A stretch of 64,000 nucleotides of DNA. Source: an uncultured SAR86 cluster bacterium (GTDB lineage: Bacteria > Pseudomonadota > Gammaproteobacteria > Magnimaribacterales > D2472). The notes beneath the pieces are model-generated. The model was not told the origin of the DNA. It was given only the letters and a program-made list of their open reading frames with translations, and ran no database searches. Both the position numbers and the translations under genes were made by a program. Of the stretch, positions 50,967 through 60,328 are shown piece by piece. The DNA lies in assembly GCA_902630885.1 (NCBI GenBank), contig CACOWI010000001.1, positions 124,001-188,000 of the forward strand, read 5' to 3'. Within the stretch, counting starts at the first letter, position 1. Every line of letters starts with the position of its first letter.

Positions 50967-51645
50967 CATAAAAGAAAAAATTTCAGCAATGTATGATGGA
51001 GAGCTCAAAAGTTCAGAAATTGATGAGTTGATTGAGATTTTGAATAAGAACAAAGATATGCAAAAGCAATTATCTTTATATAGCCTTATAAATGTTGCTG
51101 CTAACCATCATTCAAATGAATTAAGCCCGATTGCAAACATAAAGAAATTTTCTAAAGAAATTTTTTCTAATATTTGGTTTTCAAATGGACTTACTGCTGC
51201 GGCGACTTTATTAATAACTTTAACTTTTATTAATAATTCTGATCTTTCAAGATTGAATGAAAATATTGATTCTACAAATCAGATTTCTGATGCTATTAAT
51301 AGTAAAGAGGCGCAATTAATTGCTCAGAGATCTGAAGAATATATTACTGACCATGTTATGAAGGTTTTAAATGATCCAAGTTATATGAACACTTCAAATA
51401 GAATTGATTTAAGAAACGTTGGTTTCAACGTAAATTCCAAGGATGGATACTCATATATTAAAGGTAAGGAAAAATTCCAGTTACGCATTGAAAATAAAAA
51501 TTTTGGACTTAAAAATATAAGGTATTGGAAACATGGAAACAAAATGATATATCTTGTTCCGCTTGATAATGGTAAAGTTGTTACACTTTACGGTAATATA
51601 TCTATCTCATCAGCTCGAGAAATTGCAAAATCATTAAATAAATAA
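50959..51645 (+). CDS. rseA: Anti-sigma-E factor RseA/MucA-like
   Basis: The 228-residue protein has a cytoplasmic N-terminal part (KISAMYDGELKSSEIDELIEIL) like RseA, one membrane helix near residues 75-92 (LTAAATLLITLTFI), and a periplasmic part that reaches the end. It should hold RpoE at the membrane until cut by DegS and RseP. The sequence is divergent, so the call rests on the N-terminal pattern and the gene order. No rseB lies behind it. Confidence 0.82.
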   Translation: MSNIKEKISAMYDGELKSSEIDELIEILNKNKDMQKQLSLYSLINVAANHHSNELSPIANIKKFSKEIFSNIWFSNGLTAAATLLITLTFINNSDLSRLNENIDSTNQISDAINSKEAQLIAQRSEEYITDHVMKVLNDPSYMNTSNRIDLRNVGFNVNSKDGYSYIKGKEKFQLRIENKNFGLKNIRYWKHGNKMIYLVPLDNGKVVTLYGNISISSAREIAKSLNK

Positions 51646-51658
51646 ACTCTTTAAATTT

Positions 51659-51688
51659 ATGAAAATATTAACTATGAAAATATTAACT
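51659..51688 (+). repeat. 15-base tandem duplication at the start of degP
   Basis: ATGAAAATATTAACT occurs twice in a row and encodes MKILT twice. Both copies carry an in-frame ATG. It looks like a recent slippage event at the start codon. Confidence 0.9.
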
Positions 51689-53068
51689 AAAAGCTTTTTA
51701 ATTTTAATAATTACCTCTTCCGTAAATCTTCTCGGCCAATTGCCTGAAAATATTGCGGAATTAGTTGATCAATCTGCACCTGCGGTTGTAAACATCACTG
51801 CAAAAAAAGAAGTTTCACAAAGATCTTCTTTTGGATATGGCGGAATACCAGATGAAATGCTCGAGAGATTTGGAATTCCTAGAGATTATAGAGAAATGCC
51901 CCAACAAAGAAGAGAGTCGGTTTCATTTGGTTCAGGCTTCATTCTTAAAAATAATTATATTCTTACAAATTTTCATGTCGTTGAAGATGCTACAGAGGTG
52001 CTAGTGTCTCTTTCAGACAGGCGCGAGTTTAAAGCTGAGGTTGTTGGTGTTGATCCATTGTCAGATCTTGCTGTGTTAGAAGTTGAAGGAAAAAACTTAC
52101 CAGTAGTAGATGTAGGTAATAGCGATAAATTAAATGTTGGAGATTGGGTAATTGCTATTGGATCTCCATTTAGCTTCGATTTTTCAGTAACTGCTGGAAT
52201 TGTAAGCGCTAAAGGAAGAAGTATTCAGAATAATAATATTGGGAATTATGTTCCATTTCTTCAAACTGATGTTGCTATTAACCCTGGAAATTCAGGCGGG
52301 CCACTATTCAATCTTGATGGAGATGTAGTTGGAATTAACTCTCAAATATATTCAAGAAGTGGTGGTTATCAAGGATTAGCATTTGCTATACCCATCAATG
52401 TTGCCATTGATGTAGCTGATCAGATTATTAATAATGGTGAAGTATCCCGAGGCTATTTAGGTGTAAGAATGAGCGAGGTTGATAGTGACCTAGCAGACGC
52501 GCTTGGAATGGCTAAGCCATATGGAGCTCTTATAAATGATGTTGAGGAAGGCGAATCAGCTGATAAGGCTGGATTAGTCCCTGGTGACGTAATTATTGAA
52601 TTTGATAATAAAGAAATTAAATTCAGCTCAGATCTTCCTCATGTTGTTGGTCAGATCAGACCAGATTCTTATGCAAAAGCAAAAGTTATAAGAGATGGAA
52701 AAGAAATTACTCTAGATTTCACATTAGGAGAACTTCCTGTAAATAGTGAACAATTTATACCTGCAAAAACTCAGCAATCATCAGATCCACTTGGATTAAA
52801 AGTAGCAGATATAGACAGGAATAATCCATCAATGACAAATATGCCGGAAGGTGCAATAGTTTCAAGAGTTAATCCTAATTCAGCTGCATCTGGAAAAGTC
52901 AATCGAGGCGACATAATTACTATGATTCAGTATAAAGGAAGAAAATATAATGTTTATGATGTAGATTCATTTAACCAAGCAATAGGTAATTTTTCATCCG
53001 GCGACAAGATTGCTATCCATTTGATTAGAAATGGAACAAGGTTGATACGTTCTGTAACACTTAATTAA
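51659..53068 (+). CDS. degP: Periplasmic serine protease DegP/MucD
   Basis: This protease and chaperone handles misfolded envelope proteins. The 469-residue protein has a signal peptide and a trypsin-like domain with His106 in TNFHVVED, Asp136 in DPLSDLAVLEV and Ser212 in NPGNSGGPLF. Two PDZ domains follow (about 260-350 and 375-469). The start region repeats a 15-base unit, so both ATG 51659 and ATG 51674 could be used. It follows rseA, as mucD does in pseudomonads. Confidence 0.93.
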   Translation: MKILTMKILTKSFLILIITSSVNLLGQLPENIAELVDQSAPAVVNITAKKEVSQRSSFGYGGIPDEMLERFGIPRDYREMPQQRRESVSFGSGFILKNNYILTNFHVVEDATEVLVSLSDRREFKAEVVGVDPLSDLAVLEVEGKNLPVVDVGNSDKLNVGDWVIAIGSPFSFDFSVTAGIVSAKGRSIQNNNIGNYVPFLQTDVAINPGNSGGPLFNLDGDVVGINSQIYSRSGGYQGLAFAIPINVAIDVADQIINNGEVSRGYLGVRMSEVDSDLADALGMAKPYGALINDVEEGESADKAGLVPGDVIIEFDNKEIKFSSDLPHVVGQIRPDSYAKAKVIRDGKEITLDFTLGELPVNSEQFIPAKTQQSSDPLGLKVADIDRNNPSMTNMPEGAIVSRVNPNSAASGKVNRGDIITMIQYKGRKYNVYDVDSFNQAIGNFSSGDKIAIHLIRNGTRLIRSVTLN

Positions 53069-53122
53069 TAAATATTATTGTTTACTTATTTTTGCAGTTT
53101 GCTTGTAAAATAGCTGCAAATT

Positions 53123-54910
53123 ATGAAGAACATAAGAAATTTTTCGGTAATAGCTCATATTGATCATGGCAAATCAACACTGTCGGATAGGTTAATTGAG
53201 GTTTGTGGAGGACTTTCTTCAAGAGAAATGGCAGATCAAATTCTTGATTCAATGGATATTGAAAGAGAGAGAGGCATTACAATTAAAGCTCAGGCAGTAT
53301 CACTTACGTATAAAAAAGATGGTAAGGAATATCTTTTAAATTTTATTGATACACCTGGACATGTTGATTTTTCATATGAAGTATCTAGGTCACTATCTGC
53401 ATGCGAAGGCGCTCTTTTGGTTGTTGACGGATCTCAGGGGGTCGAGGCTCAAACTTTAGCAAATTGTTACACAGCTGTTGAAGAGGGACTAGAGGTTGTG
53501 CCTGTTATTAACAAGATCGATCTACCTCAAGCAGAGCCAGAGAGGGTAAAGTTAGAGATAGAAGAAATGGTAGGCATTAACGCGTCTGAGGCTCCATTAG
53601 TAAGCGCAAAAACAGGTGATGGAATAGATGATTTACTTAAAAAATTAGTGGAGGAGATTCCCAGTCCTGAAGGAAGCCCCGATGAAAAATTACAAGCATT
53701 GATAGTTGATTCTTGGTTTGATTCTTATTTGGGAGTAGTTTCGTTGATAAGAATAAAGAATGGGACTATAAAAAAAGGTCAAAAGTTCCAAATTCATTCC
53801 AACGGACAGTCACACATTGTTGATGATATTGGAATTTTTTCTCCAAAAAAGGTATCCAAAAAAGAACTATCTGCTGGCGAGGTAGGATATTTAGTTGCAG
53901 GCATCAAGGACATAAAAGGTGCTCCAGTCGGAGATACTTTAATTGACTCTAATGATGATTCAACAAAAGCTTTGCCAGGTTTTAAGAAAGTAAATCCAAA
54001 AGTATTTGCATCTTTATTTACATTAAATTCTGACGATTATGAAAAGTTTAGAGATGCTTTATCAAAACTAGTTTTAAACGATAGTTCTCTAATATATGAA
54101 CCAGAGGTTTCAGATGCATTGGGATTTGGCTTCAGATGTGGCTTTCTAGGAACATTGCATATGGAAGTTGTTCGAGAGAGGCTTGAGAGAGAATATGATC
54201 TAGATTTAATATCAACAGCACCTTCAGTGGAATATGAGGTATTGAAAACCGATGGAGAAATTTTAAAGTGTGATAATCCTTCTCAGCTCCCAACCCCAAA
54301 TGAAATAGATGAAATTAGGGAGCCTATTGTGAGTATCACAATAATTTCCCCTAATGAATATGTTGGAAACATCATTACATTGTGTACTTCAAAAAGAGGC
54401 ACTCAAAAAGATATGAAATATTTTGGAAATCAGGTTTCAATTGTATTTGAAATGCCGCTTTCATCAGTAATAATTGATTTTTTTGATCAAATTAAATCAT
54501 CAACCAAGGGTTTTGCTTCAATAGAATACTCTCTAATAGGTTTTCAAAAGTCCGATTTAACAAAAATAGACGTTCTTATAAACAATAATAAGATCGACGC
54601 ATTATCAATGATTGTTCATAAATCGTTTTCTACTTCAAAGGCCAGAGAAATTGCAAAAAATCTCCAAAAATTAATACCAAGGCAGATGTTCGATGTTCCT
54701 ATTCAGGTTGCACTTGGTGCTAAAATTATATCTAGAGAGACAGTGAAAGCATACAGAAAAAATGTAACCGCTAAGCTTTATGGTGGGGATGTAACAAGAA
54801 AAATGAAATTATTAGAGAAACAAAAACAAGGTAAAAAGAAAATGAAACAATTAGGTAAGGTTTCAATACCTCAAGATGCTTTCTTAAATTATTTTAACTC
54901 GGAGCAATAA
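53123..54910 (+). CDS. lepA: Elongation factor 4 (LepA)
   Basis: LepA is a translational GTPase that affects ribosome movement and initiation. The 595-residue protein has G1 [10 protein letters not shown]3 DTPGHVDF, G4 NKID, and the LepA-specific C-terminal domain ([26 protein letters not shown]). It is followed by lepB after one base, the standard order. The upstream gap holds a seven-base inverted repeat TTTGCAG/CTGCAAA at 53091-53120 of unknown use. Confidence 0.96.
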   Translation: MKNIRNFSVIAHIDHGKSTLSDRLIEVCGGLSSREMADQILDSMDIERERGITIKAQAVSLTYKKDGKEYLLNFIDTPGHVDFSYEVSRSLSACEGALLVVDGSQGVEAQTLANCYTAVEEGLEVVPVINKIDLPQAEPERVKLEIEEMVGINASEAPLVSAKTGDGIDDLLKKLVEEIPSPEGSPDEKLQALIVDSWFDSYLGVVSLIRIKNGTIKKGQKFQIHSNGQSHIVDDIGIFSPKKVSKKELSAGEVGYLVAGIKDIKGAPVGDTLIDSNDDSTKALPGFKKVNPKVFASLFTLNSDDYEKFRDALSKLVLNDSSLIYEPEVSDALGFGFRCGFLGTLHMEVVRERLEREYDLDLISTAPSVEYEVLKTDGEILKCDNPSQLPTPNEIDEIREPIVSITIISPNEYVGNIITLCTSKRGTQKDMKYFGNQVSIVFEMPLSSVIIDFFDQIKSSTKGFASIEYSLIGFQKSDLTKIDVLINNNKIDALSMIVHKSFSTSKAREIAKNLQKLIPRQMFDVPIQVALGAKIISRETVKAYRKNVTAKLYGGDVTRKMKLLEKQKQGKKKMKQLGKVSIPQDAFLNYFNSEQ

Positions 54911-54911
54911 G

Positions 54912-55859
54912 ATGTTATCTGACCCATTATTCATTGTTGGTTCCATTGGTATGGCCTTATGTCTCTTAAGTTGGATAAAATTCTCTATTGAAAAAAATGA
55001 GATTGAACCTTTTGTTGTGAGATATATTTCTTCAATTTCCCTAATTTCTGGTCTAGCCTTATTAATAAGCATTTTTAATAATTCAGGTGATCTTAGTATT
55101 GTTTTGCTTTTTGGTTCCATAATATCTTTATTGATTATGATACTTGGCTATTTTTTAAAGAACACAGAAATAGTTTCAACTTCTAGAGGATATTTCATAC
55201 CAATATTTTTAATTTTTATTCTAAGAACTTTCTTATATGAACCTTATCAGATTCCATCAGGCTCAATGGAACCTCAGTTGAGGCAGGGCGATTTTTTATT
55301 AGTAAATAAATTTGCTTATGGTCTCAAAGTTCAAAGAGTAGGCATGCCGAGATTTTTTGTCAAAGATCCACAATATGGTGATCCAGTTGTTATTATTCCA
55401 GAAAATAATCCTGTTCCATATATAAAACGACTAATTGGAAAGCCTGGAGATGTGGTAAGAATTATTAATAAGAAAATTTATATAAATGATGAGCTTTTGG
55501 ATAGAAAATTCATCAAATCAGAAGAAATAATTACAAAAAGAAACTTTTTATACAGCAATGGCAATTCTGAGATAAGGGAGTTTGAGGCTATTGGTGACTT
55601 GTATACAGAAAGCATTGGTGAAGCAAGTTATGTTATTCGTAATATAAGAGGTCAAAATAAACGGCCTCCTGAACAGTGGACTGTACCTCAAGGGTATTAT
55701 TTTGTAATGGGTGATAATAGAGATAATTCTAATGACAGCACCAAAGATGTTGGGTTTGTTCCAAGAGAAAATTTTTTTGGTAGAGCTGACTACCTATGGA
55801 TGACGTGGGAATGTTATTTTTGCGTACCTTCATTTGAAAAAGCAGGAAAAATTAACTAA
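54912..55859 (+). CDS. lepB: Signal peptidase I
   Basis: LepB cleaves signal peptides of exported proteins at the inner membrane. The 315-residue protein has three hydrophobic stretches in its first 110 residues, the catalytic Ser118 in PSGSMEPQ, the base Lys172 in YIKRLIGKPGD, and the GDNRDNSNDS box. The membrane part is longer than the two helices in E. coli. Its last base overlaps the rnc start. Confidence 0.95.
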   Translation: MLSDPLFIVGSIGMALCLLSWIKFSIEKNEIEPFVVRYISSISLISGLALLISIFNNSGDLSIVLLFGSIISLLIMILGYFLKNTEIVSTSRGYFIPIFLIFILRTFLYEPYQIPSGSMEPQLRQGDFLLVNKFAYGLKVQRVGMPRFFVKDPQYGDPVVIIPENNPVPYIKRLIGKPGDVVRIINKKIYINDELLDRKFIKSEEIITKRNFLYSNGNSEIREFEAIGDLYTESIGEASYVIRNIRGQNKRPPEQWTVPQGYYFVMGDNRDNSNDSTKDVGFVPRENFFGRADYLWMTWECYFCVPSFEKAGKIN

Positions 55860-56518
55860 TGTCATTAAAAGATCTTGAAAAAAGCATAAATTATAAATTT
55901 AAAGATATAGAGCTTTTAAAACTAGCTTTAACTCATAAAAGTTTTGATAACAAATCTAATAATGAAAGATTAGAGTATTTAGGCGATTCAATACTTACTT
56001 CATCCATATCAAAATATCTTTTTTTAAAGTTTCCTAATCAAAGAGAAGGATTATTGACAAGAATGAGGTCATTTATTGTAAAAGGTGAAACTCTCACTAA
56101 AAAGGCAACTGAATTAAAGCTTAATCAATATATTGAAATATCTAAAGGAACTGCAAATTTATCTGATCATAGAAAATTTTCAATTTTAGAGGGATCAATA
56201 GAATCAATCATTGGCGCAGTATTTCTTGATAGTAATTGGGATAATGTAGATAACTTTATTTTGGAGTTATTTGCTAATGAACTTTCAATTATTGAAGCCA
56301 ACCAAGAGTTTAGAGATTCCAAGACTGAGCTTCAAGAGCTATTACAATCAAAAAAATTAAAACTTCCAATATATATGACTATCGAATCTGATGATGGCTT
56401 TGATTGCAAACTTGAATTGCCAGAAGGTTTATTTGAAGCATCTGGAAACTCAAAAAGGCAAGCTGAAATTGCAGCTGCAAAAGAAGCTTTAATTCACCTA
56501 AAAAGAAATAATGTCTAA
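55859..56518 (+). CDS. rnc: Ribonuclease III
   Basis: RNase III cuts double-stranded RNA in rRNA and mRNA processing. The 219-residue protein has the catalytic motif NERLEYLGDSIL, the metal site Glu in GSIESIIGAVFLD, and a C-terminal double-stranded-RNA-binding domain (about 148-217) with SKRQAEIAAAKEAL. It overlaps era by eight bases. Confidence 0.95.
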   Translation: MSLKDLEKSINYKFKDIELLKLALTHKSFDNKSNNERLEYLGDSILTSSISKYLFLKFPNQREGLLTRMRSFIVKGETLTKKATELKLNQYIEISKGTANLSDHRKFSILEGSIESIIGAVFLDSNWDNVDNFILELFANELSIIEANQEFRDSKTELQELLQSKKLKLPIYMTIESDDGFDCKLELPEGLFEASGNSKRQAEIAAAKEALIHLKRNNV

Positions 56519-57419
56519 AGAATATTGTGGTTATATTTCAATTATAGGTAAACCTAACGTAGGAAAATCCTCAATTCTCAACGCAATATTAGAAAAAAAA
56601 GTCTCTATTACGTCCAGAAAATCACAAACCACAAGAAATAATATCCTTGGCACTAAAACCGATAAAAATAAACAAATGATTTTTATTGATACTCCTGGGA
56701 TGCATATAAAGTCAGAAAAAACTATGAATAAAATCCTTAATAGATCAGCTCAGAGCATTATTGAGGATTCAGATATAGTTCTTTTTGTTGTCCAGAGGCT
56801 CAGCTTCGATAAAAATGATGAATTAATAATAAATAAGCTGAAAGATATTAACCAAAAAGTTCTTTGTGTCATAAATAAGATTGACCAAGTTGATAATAAA
56901 AATAAATTACTTCCTTTTTTGCAAATGATCTCATCTGTTTATTCATTTGAAGAAATTTTGATGGTCTCAGCAAAGACTTCAGATGGCATAGATGGGCTTG
57001 TTTCAATTATTAAAGAAAATATTCCAGAAAATCCTCATATTTATTCGGATGACTTGGATTTACATAAAATTGATCAAAAATTTATTTATTCTGAACTAAT
57101 TAGAGAAAAAATCATAAGAAAACTTGGAGATGAGCTTCCACACGATACTTTTGTTGAAATAGAAAAAATTAATGATAAAAATAATGTAACTGAAGTTTAC
57201 GCAACCATTTATGTAAATAGGAAATCACAAAAACAAATTGTTATAGGTTCTGATGGAGAGGTGCTTAAAAAAATTGGTAAGCAGGCCAGAGCTGATATAG
57301 AGAAACTAATTAATAAAAAAGTTTTTCTCAAGACTTGGGTTAAAGTTAAAAAGAATTGGAATACAGATTCGGGATTTATTAAAAGCCTTGGTGTCGGTGG
57401 TAACTATGAGTCAAACTAA
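56511..57419 (+). CDS. era: GTPase Era
   Basis: Era supports 16S rRNA maturation and 30S assembly. The 302-residue protein has GKPNVGKSSI (G1), DTPGMH (G3), NKIDQV (G4), SAKTSDG (G5) and a KH domain with the ending GDELPHDTFVEIEKIN and RADIEKLINKKVFLKTWVKVK. It is part of rnc-era-recO and overlaps the recO start. Confidence 0.95.
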   Translation: MSKEYCGYISIIGKPNVGKSSILNAILEKKVSITSRKSQTTRNNILGTKTDKNKQMIFIDTPGMHIKSEKTMNKILNRSAQSIIEDSDIVLFVVQRLSFDKNDELIINKLKDINQKVLCVINKIDQVDNKNKLLPFLQMISSVYSFEEILMVSAKTSDGIDGLVSIIKENIPENPHIYSDDLDLHKIDQKFIYSELIREKIIRKLGDELPHDTFVEIEKINDKNNVTEVYATIYVNRKSQKQIVIGSDGEVLKKIGKQARADIEKLINKKVFLKTWVKVKKNWNTDSGFIKSLGVGGNYESN

Positions 57420-58098
57420 TAATGATAATTGCTTTCTTTTGCATCAAAGAGCATATGGTGAAACTAGTATCATTGCAGATGTTTTCACTCAGAATAGTGG
57501 GAAAATATCTTTAGTTGTAAAGGGAGCTAAAAAACCAAAATCTAAATTTTTTGGTTATTTAGTTCCATTTCAAAAACTGAATGTAACTTATTCGGGAAGA
57601 TCCGAGCTAAAGACGCTAACGAGCATTGATAGAGATCTTTCAAACAATTCAAATACTCTTTCAAAAGTAAGCTATAGCCTTCTTTATATAAATGAACTTC
57701 TTACAAAACTTCTGCCAAAAGATGCTAAACATGAAGAATTATTCAATCTTTATGATGAATTCCTAGAAAAAATTAACAAAAAAAATAATTTGGAGATATC
57801 TTTAAGACATTTTGAATTAGATTTACTTGACTTGCTCGGGTATGGTTTTGATTATGATTCAGAGATTGATTCAAATGAACCTATTGAACCAGAAACATCA
57901 TATGTGTTTGTTTCTGAGAAAGGTTTTAGAAAATCAAAAAACTCAAATTTCACTGGCAAAGATATAATAAATCTTAAAAACCGCAAGCTTAAAGATGTTC
58001 CATTGAGATACCTAAAAGAAATTACGACAAAAGCAATTAGTATTTGCCTTGAAGGAAGAGATCTTGCTAGCCGTAAAATTTTTAGATCAATAAAATAA
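57406..58098 (+). CDS. recO: DNA repair protein RecO
   Basis: RecO helps load RecA on gaps with RecR. The 230-residue protein has an N-terminal OB fold (CFLLHQRAYGETSIIADVFTQ, then GKISLVVKGAKKPKSKF) and a helical domain with FELDLLDLLGYG. ATG 57406 overlaps era by 14 bases and is preferred to an upstream TTG or GTG. pdxJ, often between recO and acpS, is missing. Confidence 0.9.
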   Translation: MSQTNNDNCFLLHQRAYGETSIIADVFTQNSGKISLVVKGAKKPKSKFFGYLVPFQKLNVTYSGRSELKTLTSIDRDLSNNSNTLSKVSYSLLYINELLTKLLPKDAKHEELFNLYDEFLEKINKKNNLEISLRHFELDLLDLLGYGFDYDSEIDSNEPIEPETSYVFVSEKGFRKSKNSNFTGKDIINLKNRKLKDVPLRYLKEITTKAISICLEGRDLASRKIFRSIK

Positions 58099-58475
58099 TG
58101 ATATTTGGAATTGGTACTGACATAGTTGAAATTAAGAGAATTGAAGATATAGCTTCGTTGGATAAGTTTGCATCGAAAATACTTAGTAAGAATGAGAAAG
58201 ATTTTTATAAGTCTTTAACAGATATAAAACAAGTAAGATATATTTCAAAACAATTTGCAGGAAAAGAAGCTATATCTAAAGCTTTGGGAACAGGCATTGG
58301 CAATGATGCTCAATTTAAAAATATTGAAATATTAAGAGATGATCAAGGTGCTCCAGTCTTTAATGCACTTAATAAACTTGAGAATGCTATCAGCCTCTTG
58401 GGTATAACTAAAACACATGTTAGTCTTGCAGATGAAAGAAATTATGCTATTGCTATTGCGATATTAGAAAAGTGA
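58098..58475 (+). CDS. acpS: Holo-[acyl-carrier-protein] synthase
   Basis: AcpS attaches phosphopantetheine to acyl carrier protein. The 125-residue protein has GIGTDIVEIKRIE at the N-terminus and the second motif FAGKEAISKALGTGIG, plus the ending THVSLADERNYAIA. Its first base is the last of recO, and its TGA overlaps the GTG of adk. Confidence 0.94.
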   Translation: MIFGIGTDIVEIKRIEDIASLDKFASKILSKNEKDFYKSLTDIKQVRYISKQFAGKEAISKALGTGIGNDAQFKNIEILRDDQGAPVFNALNKLENAISLLGITKTHVSLADERNYAIAIAILEK

Positions 58476-59116
58476 ATAATATTATTTTATTGGGCCCTCC
58501 TGGGGCAGGAAAAGGAACTCAAGCAGATTTAATATGCGAAATGTGTGATATTCCAAAAATAAGCACAGGTGATATGTTAAGAGAGGCTGTTGCATCAGGG
58601 AGTGATTTAGGCATTAAGGTATCGGAGATTCTTGATTCTGGTGCCTTAGTTTCTGATGATATTATAGGGTCCTTAATTCAAGAAAGGCTTCTAAAGCCAG
58701 ATTGTGCAAATGGATCTCTTTTTGATGGCGTCCCAAGAACAATAGGCCAAGCGGAGCAACTTGCTGAGATGAAAATTAATTTCACACATGTAATTGAAAT
58801 CTTTGTAGAGGATGAAGTCATAGTCAAAAGAATGTCTGGCAGAAGAGTTCATCCTGCATCAGGAAGGAATTATCACATTGATCATAATCCACCAAAAAAT
58901 AGTGGATTTGATAATGAGACTGGCGAACCTTTAGTTCAAAGAGAGGATGATAAACCAGATACAGTTCTTAAAAGATTGAATGTTTATCATGAGCAAACCA
59001 AACCTCTTACAACTTTCTATAAAAGTCAAAGTAAAGCTAAGCTTTTAAAATTCATTAAGGTTGATGGCTCTAATAGTGTTGATAAAGTTTTCAAAGAAAT
59101 ATCATCTCAAATATAG
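58472..59116 (+). CDS. adk: Adenylate kinase
   Basis: Adk balances ATP, ADP and AMP. The 214-residue protein starts at GTG 58472 and has the P-loop GPPGAGKGT, STGDMLREAV, the LID stretch GRRVHPASGRNYH and DKPDTVLKRL. The motif normally DGFPRT reads DGVPRT, with Val87 for Phe. The GTG start overlaps the acpS stop by four bases. Confidence 0.95.
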   Translation: MNNIILLGPPGAGKGTQADLICEMCDIPKISTGDMLREAVASGSDLGIKVSEILDSGALVSDDIIGSLIQERLLKPDCANGSLFDGVPRTIGQAEQLAEMKINFTHVIEIFVEDEVIVKRMSGRRVHPASGRNYHIDHNPPKNSGFDNETGEPLVQREDDKPDTVLKRLNVYHEQTKPLTTFYKSQSKAKLLKFIKVDGSNSVDKVFKEISSQI

Positions 59117-59118
59117 CT

Positions 59119-59550
59119 GTGAAAATTTTAGCTATAAAAAGTTCTGGTGATAGAACATCAATAGGCCTAATGCTGAATGATGAAATTAATTCTTTTTCAA
59201 TGGATCATGGTCGAAAAGAGAGACCAAATTGGGAAATGTTTTTAGAAAATGTTGGCCATAAAAAAATTTTCAATCTACATGAAATAGATCTATTTGCATT
59301 TGAAAACAATCAAAATTCTTATACTGCCACAAGAATTACAGCTAGTTATTTAAAAGGTATTTCAATTGCACTTAAAAAACCATTGATTTCAATTGAAGAT
59401 GACACAGAACATAATCTTGAAATAGATGAACTATTAATAATTGCGAGAGATAAGTTTTTATCAACCGACAGTAATAAAAACAGATTTGATCCGAAAAACG
59501 CTAATCCAATCTACAACAATGACATTAAGTTTAAAAAATTAGATGAGTGA
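59119..59550 (+). CDS. Short, divergent TsaB-like protein
   Basis: The first 95 residues resemble TsaB, the scaffold partner of TsaD in making t6A of tRNA: MKILAIKSSGDRTSIGL for the ASKHA start, and TATRITASYLKGISIALKKPLISIE. The usual GPGSFTGVR segment is replaced by ENNQNSYTATR. The protein is 143 residues against about 230, so most of the second domain is lost. It starts at GTG after adk and overlaps uppP by eight bases. It may be a reduced TsaB or a decaying gene. Confidence 0.6.
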   Translation: MKILAIKSSGDRTSIGLMLNDEINSFSMDHGRKERPNWEMFLENVGHKKIFNLHEIDLFAFENNQNSYTATRITASYLKGISIALKKPLISIEDDTEHNLEIDELLIIARDKFLSTDSNKNRFDPKNANPIYNNDIKFKKLDE

Positions 59551-60328
59551 TATTTTATTGAGTTTTATCTTAGGTCTAGTTCAAGGCCTTACTGAATTTT
59601 TACCTATATCAAGCTCAGCTCACTTGTTATTTCCTTCACTAATATTTGGATCAAATGACCTAGGATTGTATTTTGATATATCAGTTCACGCTGGAACATT
59701 AGCTGCAGTAATTTATTATTTTAAAAATGATATATTCTTGATGTCAAAATCAATTTTTTTGAATGAAAATTCCAATGAAAATAAAAACCTGGCGCTTTAT
59801 TTAGTTATTGCCACAATACCAATAGTAATTTTTGGATTTATATTTAAAGATTTCATTAGTCAGAGGATATTCAGTACCGATAATATTGCAATATCCAACA
59901 TAATATTTGCATCAATTTTACTTGTTGCTTTTTTAAACAATAAAGGAAAAAAAACTCTTGTAAGCATCACTGTTTTAAGTGCTTTATTTATTGGATTGTT
60001 TCAATGTTTTGCATTAATACCTGGCGCCTCAAGATCAGGAGCCGCAATAACTGCAGGACTTTTTATAGGATTAAGCCTAAAGGATGCTTCAAAATTCTCC
60101 TTTTTGCTGGCTATACCAACAATTTTAGGTGCCTTAACTTTGCTTGTTCTTGATTTAAATAATGAGAATGTTGCCTTTGAACTGCTCAATTTAAGTATTG
60201 GCTTTTTAACATCAATGATTTGTGCATTTCTTACCATAAAGATATTTTTAAAGGTAGTTGAAAAAATTGGCATGATACCTTTTGTAGTATATAGAGTATT
60301 GCTAGGGATATTTTTACTAATAATTTAA
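59543..60328 (+). CDS. uppP: Undecaprenyl-diphosphate phosphatase UppP (BacA)
   Basis: UppP recycles the carrier lipid for peptidoglycan and other polymers. The 261-residue membrane protein has the signature GLVQGLTEFLPISSSAHL near residue 12 and PGASRSGAAITAGLF near 158-172. About eight hydrophobic segments are present. It follows the TsaB-like gene with an eight-base overlap and directly precedes the rsmJ-like gene. Confidence 0.95.
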   Translation: MSDILLSFILGLVQGLTEFLPISSSAHLLFPSLIFGSNDLGLYFDISVHAGTLAAVIYYFKNDIFLMSKSIFLNENSNENKNLALYLVIATIPIVIFGFIFKDFISQRIFSTDNIAISNIIFASILLVAFLNNKGKKTLVSITVLSALFIGLFQCFALIPGASRSGAAITAGLFIGLSLKDASKFSFLLAIPTILGALTLLVLDLNNENVAFELLNLSIGFLTSMICAFLTIKIFLKVVEKIGMIPFVVYRVLLGIFLLII

